From an uncultured Prevotella sp. (lineage in GTDB: Bacteria > Bacteroidota > Bacteroidia > Bacteroidales > Bacteroidaceae): DNA of 14,621 nucleotides. Below are positions 6,352 through 12,957 of the stretch, in pieces (the first letter of the stretch is position 1; each line of letters starts with the position of its first letter). A program made the translations under genes and the position numbers. The notes under the pieces are model-generated. The model made no database searches and was not told where the DNA came from. It was given only the letters and a program-made list of their open reading frames with translations. The DNA is taken from positions 1 through 14,621 of the forward strand of contig CAMTJK010000054.1 in the NCBI GenBank assembly GCA_947072805.1, given 5' to 3'.

Positions 6352-8178
6352 TCACATTATTTTCTTCATCATTTCGTATATCATTTCGGCAGTGCCATGG
6401 TCGCCGAGTACAGCATTGTCCACCATCAGATGATAATATTTAGGGCGTCCCCACTCGCATCCCGTGTAGTGCAGGCAGTGGTCGGCGCGGTCACGATCGG
6501 TGCGCAGCATCTTTTCGCCTGCCGCTTCGGGTGTAAGTCCCTCGCTTTCGGCTATTCGTGAGCGGCGGTATTCGGGCGATGCGTATATGAATATGTTGAA
6601 GCAGTTTGCCTTGTCGCGCAGAATAAAGTTGGCAAGACGTCCCACTATCACGCAGGAACCGTTGGCGGCAATGTCGCGTATCACGCGGCTCTGCGTCTGG
6701 AACATGGCTGTCTGCACCGGGTCGTCGGGCGTCATGAATCCGCCTGCCTTCTGTTCTGTCTCTGCCACATCACTTTCCCGCATTCCGCTCTTCTCGGCAG
6801 TCATGGCTATGAGGTCTTTGTCGTACAGCTTTACTCCGAGTTTCTGTGCGAGCAGTTCGCCCACCTCATGACCGCCGCTGCCGTATTGGCGCGATATGGT
6901 TACAATGAGCGGTTTGCCGGCGGAGGGCAGTATGCTGCCCGGGATGTCGGCGGAAGCACTGCGTATGGTCGTGACGGCATCTTCGGCAGAGACTGTGCTG
7001 AACGTCATGCGGCTCTCGGGGTTGAACGACGAGGCGTGACGTCTGCCGAAGATGTAGTAGTAGGCCAGCGAGAGAACGCACGAGAAGGCGATGACAATGA
7101 ACATCGTGTCGTAACCGAAGGCTTTTACGAGCAGACCGGCAAGAAATCCGCCGAGTGCAATTCCGAAATCGAAGGCTACGAAGAATGTAGAACTTGCCGC
7201 TCCACGACGTTCGGGTGCCACGGCGTGCATGGCCATGGTCTGAAGCGACGGCTGTATGGCTCCAAAGCTATATCCGAGCAGTAGGGCTGAAAGAATGTAG
7301 CATGGCACGTTGTGAACAAATACAAGCAGCATTATTCCGGCTATGATGGCAGCATTTCCGCTGTACACGAGTACCGCCTCGCCGTATCTGTCGATGGCTC
7401 TGCCGAGCAGTATTCGTGTGGCTACGGTGGCTATGGCTATGCAGATGAAATAGATTCCGCCGCCCGGCAGTCCGTGTGTGGTGGCATATATAGCCACGTA
7501 TACCTCAATCACTCCGTATGCCATCATGAAGAAGAACTGTGTTATTGATGCCGGCACCGACATCGGCTCAAACAGGTCTTTCAGCCTGAGCGGTTCATCT
7601 GTCAGACGGTAGCTGCGGTTGTGTATGCCTGCGCCGAGCATGAGAGCGACGATGGCGGCTGCCGTGGTCATAACGAACAGTGGCGGAAAGCCCATTCTGT
7701 TCATTATCATCAGTCCGAGAGCCGGAGCCACGGCGGTGGAAATGGCCATCGACAAGCCGTACATGCCGAGTCCTTCACCCATGCGAGAGGGCGGAATAAT
7801 GTCGGTAACCCATGTCGAAGAGGCGTTGCTCGAAGCGGCGTGAAAAGCTCCGTGAACCGTTCGCAGCACCACAGCCATGGCAATGCCGGCAGAAACGAAG
7901 TAGCCCATAGGTATTAGTGCCATGCCTATAAGTCCTGCCACAAGTACCGTGCAGCGTCCTTTGCTGTCCACGAGCCAGCCCACGAAGGGTCTCGACACTA
8001 TTGAGGCTATGCTGAACAGTGCCGTAGCAATGCCTATTGCCACGGCGTCGCCGCCGAGATAGGTTACGAAGAACGGGAATGTGGGTAGCAGTGCGTGGAA
8101 GTTTACGAAGATAAAGAAGTTTACAAGACATATCTTCACGAACGAAGAAGTCCATAGCTTGTTTGTTTTTTTGTCCAT
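6352..8178 (-). CDS. MFS transporter fused to a C-terminal cytidylate-kinase-like domain
   Basis: From ATG 8178 the product has 608 residues. Residues ~12-378 form a 12-helix major facilitator with motif A GWLVDSKGR (67-75), its pseudo-repeat GRAIDRYGE (259-267), and PxxRRGAASS (322-330) in the second half. A polar linker (~380-422) leads to residues 424-608, a cytidylate_kin2-type P-loop domain. This begins ITISRQYGSGGHEVG-like (VTISRQYGSGG, 426-436), then LAQKLGVKLYDKDLI, and continues with IVGRLANFIL (511-520). The phosphate loop lacks the canonical GKS/T lysine, which I believe is usual in this family. The transported substrate and the kinase substrate are unknown. ATG 8184 is an equally possible start two codons upstream. 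The frame stays open to a GTG at 8346 through a terminator hairpin, and that extension is rejected. The gene is separated from recQ by a hairpin and has its own promoter. Confidence 0.88.
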   Translation of the reverse strand: MDKKTNKLWTSSFVKICLVNFFIFVNFHALLPTFPFFVTYLGGDAVAIGIATALFSIASIVSRPFVGWLVDSKGRCTVLVAGLIGMALIPMGYFVSAGIAMAVVLRTVHGAFHAASSNASSTWVTDIIPPSRMGEGLGMYGLSMAISTAVAPALGLMIMNRMGFPPLFVMTTAAAIVALMLGAGIHNRSYRLTDEPLRLKDLFEPMSVPASITQFFFMMAYGVIEVYVAIYATTHGLPGGGIYFICIAIATVATRILLGRAIDRYGEAVLVYSGNAAIIAGIMLLVFVHNVPCYILSALLLGYSFGAIQPSLQTMAMHAVAPERRGAASSTFFVAFDFGIALGGFLAGLLVKAFGYDTMFIVIAFSCVLSLAYYYIFGRRHASSFNPESRMTFSTVSAEDAVTTIRSASADIPGSILPSAGKPLIVTISRQYGSGGHEVGELLAQKLGVKLYDKDLIAMTAEKSGMRESDVAETEQKAGGFMTPDDPVQTAMFQTQSRVIRDIAANGSCVIVGRLANFILRDKANCFNIFIYASPEYRRSRIAESEGLTPEAAGEKMLRTDRDRADHCLHYTGCEWGRPKYYHLMVDNAVLGDHGTAEMIYEMMKKIM

Positions 8179-8292
8179 TTGCATTATATTTTTTATTTCT
8201 CCTTTTTGTTCTTGCCGTTCATCGTACAGTGTTCCGGGATTATTGTCATTCCCTTTATGCTCATGTCGGATTTCTGTCGGATTAAGGATAAC

Positions 8293-8344
8293 AAAAAAAG
8301 CGCCCGGGCACGTAACTCTATCAATTAGACTTACGTGCCCGGGC
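8293..8344 (-). terminator. Strong hairpin with U-tract: recQ terminator or leader attenuator
   Basis: A perfect 14-bp stem (8302-8315 with 8331-8344, GCCCGGGCACGTAA/TTACGTGCCCGGGC) continues after one mismatch into four more pairs (8317-8320 with 8326-8329) around a five-base loop. On the minus strand it is followed by GC and seven T (8299-8293). It lies 110 bases after the recQ stop, but downstream of a well-matching promoter at 8373-8404. It may therefore also act inside the leader of the MFS-kinase mRNA. Confidence 0.88.
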
Positions 8345-8372
8345 ACTACATATTGATTCCTTTTTGCGGATG

Positions 8373-8404
8373 CAAAAGTACAAAAAAATCTTCATTACGG
8401 CAAA
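8373..8404 (-). promoter_or_regulatory. Promoter upstream of the MFS-kinase gene
   Basis: On the minus strand TTTG (8404-8401) is a perfect -33 element. A 20-base spacer then leads to TACTTTTG (8380-8373), a perfect -7 element followed by CA. This is the best Bacteroidetes promoter match in the window. Transcription would start near 8366, about 190 bases before the MFS-kinase ATG and only ~20 bases before the GC-rich hairpin. Confidence 0.7.
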
Positions 8405-8454
8405 GCCGCTTGCGCTGTTTTTTCTGCTTATACGACTTGTTTTGTGCTGTGTTT

Positions 8455-10638
8455 TCAGTTTGCCATCTCCGAGATGAACTTGATTCTTACCAGCCTTATT
8501 TCGTCCTCCGTGTAGTCGTCGCCCAGTTCTTTCAGTGCCGTGTCGAGGTCGTCGGTTTCAGATTCCTGGAAGTATTCGTAGATATCGTCCACATGGTCTT
8601 CGTCCATCACCTCTTCAAGGAAGTAGTCGATGTTCAGCTTTGTGCCCGAATAGACTATTGCTTCCACCTCGTCGAGCAGTTCCTCAAACTCAATGCCCTT
8701 TGCGTTGGCAATGTCATCGAGGGCAATCTGTCTGTCAATGCTTTGTATGATGCTGACTTTCTGTACCGATTTCTTCGCTACTGTTCGAACCCTCAGGTCT
8801 GCCTGCCTTACAATTTCGTTTTCTTCGCAGTAACGTTTTATCAGGTCCACGAATTGTTTTGCATAGGGCTGCTTTATCTTTCCTTCTCCCACGCCCTGTA
8901 TGCTCTTCAGTTCGTCGAGCGTGACTGGATAGTCTGTTGCCATCTGTTCGAGCGACACGTCCTGGAAAATCACGTACGGCGGTCGTTCCATCTTTTTAGA
9001 TACTTTCTTTCTCAAATCTTTCAGCATGGTGTTCAGTATCGGGTCGAGTGCGCTTGTACCTCCCTCATGCTCGAATGATGATTCTTCGTCATCGCTGAAT
9101 TCGTTGTCTTTTACAATCATAAAAGGTTTAGGTTTCTTTATGAATTTCTTTCCGTCGGATGTTATCTTCAGCAGTCCGTAGTTCTCTACGTCTTTCTTGA
9201 TATATCCGGCAATCAGAGCTTGCCTTATCAGCGGATTCCAGATTTTCTCGTCCTCATCTTCCCCTGAGCCAAACTCTTCCAGTTCATGATGTTTGTGTGC
9301 TATTATCTCTTCTGTTTCGCGTCCGGTGATGAAGTCTATCACATAGTCGGTGCGGAAGTTTTCCTTGATGGCGGCTATTGCTTTCAGTGCAGTTGTCAGT
9401 TGTTTGTCTGCTTGTATTTTCTCTTTCGGGTGCAGGCAGTTGTCACAGTTTCCGCAGTTGCTTTTCTCGTAAGTCTCTCCGAAGTAGTGCAGCAGCATCT
9501 TTCTTCGGCATACGGAGGTCTCCGCATAGGCAGCCGTTTCCTGCAGCAGTTGCCGTCCAATATCCTGTTCTGCCACCGGTTTTCCCTCCATAAACTTGTC
9601 GAGCTTTTGCAAATCCTTTTGCGAGTAGAATGCAATGCACATTCCTTCTCCGCCGTCGCGTCCGGCACGTCCTGTTTCCTGGTAATACCCTTCGAGGCTT
9701 TTCGGTATGTCGTAGTGTATTACAAATCTCACGTCAGGCTTGTCTATGCCCATGCCGAAAGCTATTGTTGCCACTATCACGTCGATTTTTTCCATGAGGA
9801 AGTCGTCTTGTGTCTGTGAGCGTGTTGTGGAGTCAAGTCCGGCGTGATAGGCTGCGGCTTTTATTTCGTTTGCGCGCAGTATGGCAGCCAGTTCTTCCAC
9901 CTTCTTGCGCGACAGGCAGTATATTATGCCGCTTTTGCCGGCGTGTTGTTTTATGAAGCGTATAATGTCTTTATCGACGTCTTTTGTCTTTTGTTTTACC
10001 TCATAGTAAAGGTTTGGACGGTTGAATGAGCTCTTGAATTCCTTTGCGTCGGGCATGCCGAGGTTCTTTTTTATGTCTGTCCTCACCTTGTCGGTGGCTG
10101 TTGCGGTGAGAGCTATCACCGGTGCTTTCCCTATTTCGTTTATTATCGGGCGTATGCGTCGGTATTCGGGACGGAAGTCGTGTCCCCATTCCGATATGCA
10201 GTGTGCCTCGTCGATGGCGTAGAAAGATATGTTTATTGTCCGCAGGAAGTCCACATTCTCCTCTTTTGTCAGCGATTCCGGTGCCACGTAAAGCAGTTTT
10301 GTCAGTCCTGCCTTTATGTCGGCTTTCACCTGGTCTATTGCTGTCTTGTTTAGGGAAGAATTAAGGTAGTGTGCCACGCCGTGCGTTTCGCTCAGGTTGC
10401 TTATCACGTCTACCTGGTTTTTCATCAGGGCGATGAGTGGAGATATTACAATAGCAGTGCCATCCATGAGAAGCGATGGCAACTGATAGCACAGCGACTT
10501 GCCCCCTCCGGTGGGCATGAGTACGAAGGTATCGTTGCCGGCGAGCACGTTGCGTATTATCGCTTCCTGATCGCCTTTGAACTTGTCGAAACCAAAATGT
10601 TTCTTCAGAGCTTCTGTAAGGTTCACGTTGTCTGCCAT
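8455..10638 (-). CDS. recQ: ATP-dependent DNA helicase RecQ
   Basis: The 727-residue protein is a complete RecQ. Motif I is MPTGGGKS (41-48) with an upstream Q motif around F18-Q24. The DEAH box is at 143-146 (DEAHCISEWGHDFRPEY), motif III is TATA, and motif VI is QETGRAGRDG (320-329). The RQC zinc-binding cysteines are C377, C395, C398 and C401, followed by a winged helix to about 505. An HRDC-like domain lies at about 535-605. Residues ~615-727 are an acidic C-terminal extension absent from the 609-residue E. coli enzyme; similar extensions occur in Bacteroidetes RecQs. It unwinds DNA 3'-5' during recombination and fork repair. It lies 116 bases after clpX. No TAnnTTTG box is found in that gap, so cotranscription with clpX is likely. 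Confidence 0.95.
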   Translation of the reverse strand: MADNVNLTEALKKHFGFDKFKGDQEAIIRNVLAGNDTFVLMPTGGGKSLCYQLPSLLMDGTAIVISPLIALMKNQVDVISNLSETHGVAHYLNSSLNKTAIDQVKADIKAGLTKLLYVAPESLTKEENVDFLRTINISFYAIDEAHCISEWGHDFRPEYRRIRPIINEIGKAPVIALTATATDKVRTDIKKNLGMPDAKEFKSSFNRPNLYYEVKQKTKDVDKDIIRFIKQHAGKSGIIYCLSRKKVEELAAILRANEIKAAAYHAGLDSTTRSQTQDDFLMEKIDVIVATIAFGMGIDKPDVRFVIHYDIPKSLEGYYQETGRAGRDGGEGMCIAFYSQKDLQKLDKFMEGKPVAEQDIGRQLLQETAAYAETSVCRRKMLLHYFGETYEKSNCGNCDNCLHPKEKIQADKQLTTALKAIAAIKENFRTDYVIDFITGRETEEIIAHKHHELEEFGSGEDEDEKIWNPLIRQALIAGYIKKDVENYGLLKITSDGKKFIKKPKPFMIVKDNEFSDDEESSFEHEGGTSALDPILNTMLKDLRKKVSKKMERPPYVIFQDVSLEQMATDYPVTLDELKSIQGVGEGKIKQPYAKQFVDLIKRYCEENEIVRQADLRVRTVAKKSVQKVSIIQSIDRQIALDDIANAKGIEFEELLDEVEAIVYSGTKLNIDYFLEEVMDEDHVDDIYEYFQESETDDLDTALKELGDDYTEDEIRLVRIKFISEMAN

Positions 10639-10754
10639 ATTTGTGTAATAGTATAGATTCTGTTCTGATGATGCCGTTGGCGTATCTTGCGACGTTTCTC
10701 GTACTCCGACAGATGTTGTGCGGAGCCTGTTTATGTGTGCTTTCGGTGTTGTGG

Positions 10755-11996
10755 TTATGACGGCTGTTGTTGCAGTCGCGACTTGTCGAGCTGTTTTTCT
10801 GCGTATTCAAGAGTTACCTCAAAGGTCTTTTGCTTCTTCGACGGCACCTCAAACATTGCGTCCATCATTATGCTTTCCACGATAGAGCGCAGTCCGCGGG
10901 CTCCCAGTTTGTATTCTACAGCCTTATCGACCACGAGGTTAAGTGCTTCGTCGCTGAACGTAAGTTTTATGCCGTCCATGTCGAAGAGTTTCACATATTG
11001 TTTTACTATCGAGTTCTTAGGCTCTTTAAGTATTCGTGCGAGTGCCTCTCTGTCGAGCGGGTTGAGGTATGTAAGTACCGGCAGGCGTCCTATTATTTCC
11101 GGAATAAGCCCGAACGCCTTCAGGTCTTGCGGCAGAATATATTGCATGAGGTCGCCGGTGTCTATTTTTCTCACGTTCTGTACGGAGTTATATCCCACGG
11201 TATGTGTGTTGAGGCGTTGTGCTATTTTGCGTTCAATGCCGTCGAAGGCGCCTCCGCAGATGAACAGAATGTTTTTTGTGTCCACGTGTATGTAGTCCTG
11301 GTCGGGATGTTTGCGTCCGCCTTTTGGCGGCACGTTCACCATTGTTCCCTCGAGCAGTTTCAGCAGTCCCTGCTGTACGCCTTCTCCGCTCACGTCACGT
11401 GTTATTGACGGGTTGTCGCTTTTGCGTGCAATCTTGTCTATTTCGTCAATGAATACAATGCCTCTTTGGGCTGCCTCCACGTTATAGTCAGCCACTTGCA
11501 GCAGTCGTGAGAGTATGCTTTCCACGTCTTCGCCCACATATCCGGCTTCGGTAAACACCGTTGCGTCCACGATGGTGAACGGTACGTCGAGCAGTTTGGC
11601 TATGGTGCGTGCCAGCAGTGTCTTTCCCGTGCCGGTGCTTCCCACCATTATTATATTACTCTTTTCTATTTCTACGCCATCGTCTTCGATGGGCTGCTGC
11701 AGGCGTTTGTAGTGGTTGTAAACAGCTACCGAGAGATAGCGTTTTGCCTCGTCCTGTCCTATGATATATTCGTCGAGATAGTCTTTTATCTCTTTTGGCT
11801 TAGGCACTTTTTTCAGTTCAAACTTTTCCTTTTTGCCTTTCTTTGCCGTTGTGTTTTCAAACAGTCCTGTCGATTCCACGATGTGATAAGCCTGCATGGC
11901 GCAGTCTTCGCAGATGTATCCGTTGAGTCCTGTGATGAGGAGCTTCACGTCCTTTTCACTTCTTCCGCAGAAGCTACATACTTTCTTCATTGCCAT
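10755..11996 (-). CDS. clpX: ClpX, AAA+ unfoldase of the ClpXP protease
   Basis: The 413-residue protein has an N-terminal zinc-binding domain (C7, C10, C29, C32). The AAA+ module follows, with Walker A GSTGTGKT (119-126), pore-1 loop GYVGED (152-157), Walker B FIDEID (182-187), an RKH pore loop (228-230) and sensor-2 region LGARGLRS. ClpX hexamers unfold tagged proteins and thread them into ClpP. The ClpP-docking loop, IGF in E. coli, reads V267-G268-Y269 here. The gene starts nine bases after the clpP stop, so the two are surely translated from one message. ATG at 11990 (third residue) is an alternative start. Confidence 0.97.
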   Translation of the reverse strand: MAMKKVCSFCGRSEKDVKLLITGLNGYICEDCAMQAYHIVESTGLFENTTAKKGKKEKFELKKVPKPKEIKDYLDEYIIGQDEAKRYLSVAVYNHYKRLQQPIEDDGVEIEKSNIIMVGSTGTGKTLLARTIAKLLDVPFTIVDATVFTEAGYVGEDVESILSRLLQVADYNVEAAQRGIVFIDEIDKIARKSDNPSITRDVSGEGVQQGLLKLLEGTMVNVPPKGGRKHPDQDYIHVDTKNILFICGGAFDGIERKIAQRLNTHTVGYNSVQNVRKIDTGDLMQYILPQDLKAFGLIPEIIGRLPVLTYLNPLDREALARILKEPKNSIVKQYVKLFDMDGIKLTFSDEALNLVVDKAVEYKLGARGLRSIVESIMMDAMFEVPSKKQKTFEVTLEYAEKQLDKSRLQQQPS

Positions 11997-12005
11997 GCGG
12001 TCTTC

Positions 12006-12671
12006 TTATCCTTTCCTCTTCAACACGTTGTCTATCATTCCGTATTCGCGTGCTTCGTCGGCAGTCATCCAGTAGTTGCGGTCGGAGTCGTTCCACACCT
12101 TGTCGTACGGTGTGTGTGAGTGTTCGGAGATGATGGTGTACAGTTCTTTCTTGAATTTCATTATCTCCTTAGCTTCTATTTCTATATCCGAAGCCTGTCC
12201 CTGCACGCCTCCGAGCGGCTGGTGTATCATCACGCGGCTGTGTGTCAGTGCCGAGCGTTTGCCTTCGGCTCCTGCCACGAGCAGTACGGCTGCCATCGAT
12301 GCAGCCATGCCGGTGCAGATGGTAGCCACGTCGCTTGTTATGAACTGCATGGTGTCGTATATGCCGAGGCCTGCTGTTACGCTTCCGCCGGGTGAGTTTA
12401 TGTATATGGAGATGTCTTTGCCTTGATCCACCGAGTCAAGATATAGCAGCTGTGCCTGCAGGGTGTTGGCTGTATAGTCGTCAATCTGTGTTCCGAGGAA
12501 GATGATGCGGTCCATCATAAGTCGTGAGAACACGTCCATCTGTGTTACGTTGAGTTGTCGTTCCTCGAGAATGTAGGGGTTGAGATACTGTGCTTGCGAA
12601 CTTATCACTTCATCAAACACGAGTCCGTTGATGCCCAGATGTTTGGTTGCGTACTTTCTGAAATCGTTCAT
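12006..12671 (-). CDS. clpP: ClpP, serine protease subunit of ClpXP, with Asn at the catalytic Asp position
   Basis: The 221-residue protein aligns along its length with ClpP peptidases. It has INSPGGSVTAG (91-101, oxyanion region), the nucleophile S125 in GMAASMAA, and the catalytic His H150 in RVMIHQPLGG. The third triad position falls in DSDRNYWMTADEA; alignment with E. coli (DTERDRFLSAPEA) places Asn199 where Asp is expected. The codon is AAC (12077-12075). The N-terminus is about 25 residues longer than in E. coli and may include a propeptide; ClpP is normally processed near the start of the first core helix. It assembles as a tetradecamer with ClpX, encoded nine bases downstream. The 286-base leader gap to tig contains a -7 box and an inverted-repeat element. 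Confidence 0.95.
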   Translation of the reverse strand: MNDFRKYATKHLGINGLVFDEVISSQAQYLNPYILEERQLNVTQMDVFSRLMMDRIIFLGTQIDDYTANTLQAQLLYLDSVDQGKDISIYINSPGGSVTAGLGIYDTMQFITSDVATICTGMAASMAAVLLVAGAEGKRSALTHSRVMIHQPLGGVQGQASDIEIEAKEIMKFKKELYTIISEHSHTPYDKVWNDSDRNYWMTADEAREYGMIDNVLKRKG

Positions 12672-12695
12672 ATTCTTTTTTTCTGTTCTTTTGTT

Positions 12696-12716
12696 GTTTG
12701 GACTGTTGTTCCAAAC
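12696..12716 (-). repeat. Small hairpin in the clpP leader
   Basis: GTTTGGA (12696-12702) and TCCAAAC (12710-12716) form a perfect 7-bp stem with a 7-base loop, ending 25 bases before the clpP start codon. There is no U-tract, so it is not a terminator. An effect on clpP mRNA stability or translation is possible but only inferred. Confidence 0.45.
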
Positions 12717-12786
12717 CTGTGCCGTCGTTTGCGGCAGCAGTATTTTCAGGTGTTGTTCCGGTCCTGTTCCGGTCTGACTAAAAAAG

Positions 12787-12927
12787 GGGAGGCTATCGAC
12801 CTTTTCTTCTTTTATCCTGTCATTTGCATGTGCAATAGCCTTGCCTTGTCTGTATCCTTTCGGGCGCAGTATTTTCTGGCGCGGTCTATCTTTTATACAA
12901 AGATAATAAAAAAGTCGATAACCTCCC
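12787..12927. repeat. 141-bp inverted-repeat element between tig and clpP
   Basis: GGGAGGCTATCGACCTTTT (12787-12805) is the inverted partner of AAAAAGTCGATAACCTCCC (12909-12927), 17 of 19 positions complementary. In minus-strand RNA the two mismatches become G-U pairs, so the helix is continuous. The downstream arm is followed by C and six T (12785-12780). It could be a long-loop terminator after tig or a small MITE-like insertion. No matching target-site duplication is seen. It contains the -7 box assigned to clpP. Confidence 0.6.
12887..12905 (-). promoter_or_regulatory. Putative clpP -7 element within a 7-bp inverted repeat
   Basis: On the minus strand TATCTTTG (12905-12898) fits TAnnTTTG. 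It forms half of a perfect inverted repeat, TATCTTT-GTATA-AAAGATA, spanning 12887-12905. No TTTG lies at -33. If used, it gives a clpP leader of about 220 bases. The symmetry over the -7 box could be an operator, but no regulator is identified. Confidence 0.4.
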
Positions 12928-12957
12928 TATAAAGAGATTATTTTTTTTGTATTAGGA

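Noticed and set aside
8179..8346. Extension of the MFS-kinase frame upstream to a GTG at 8346
   Set aside because: It would run through a perfect terminator hairpin and its T-run. The translated segment resembles no MFS N-terminus, and better ATGs exist at 8178 and 8184.
8335..9078. 247-residue plus-strand open frame over the recQ 3' end
   Set aside because: It is antisense to the RecQ C-terminal domains, Cys/Phe-rich without a plausible fold, and starts inside the terminator hairpin.
10639..10754. Search for a recQ promoter or terminator in the clpX-recQ gap
   Set aside because: No TAnnTTTG box and only a 5-bp CTCCG/CGGAG stem without a T-run were found, so neither is called.
10687..11408. 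Two overlapping plus-strand frames of about 200 residues opposite clpX
   Set aside because: Both are antisense to clpX and mutually overlapping, with no recognisable domain or start signal.
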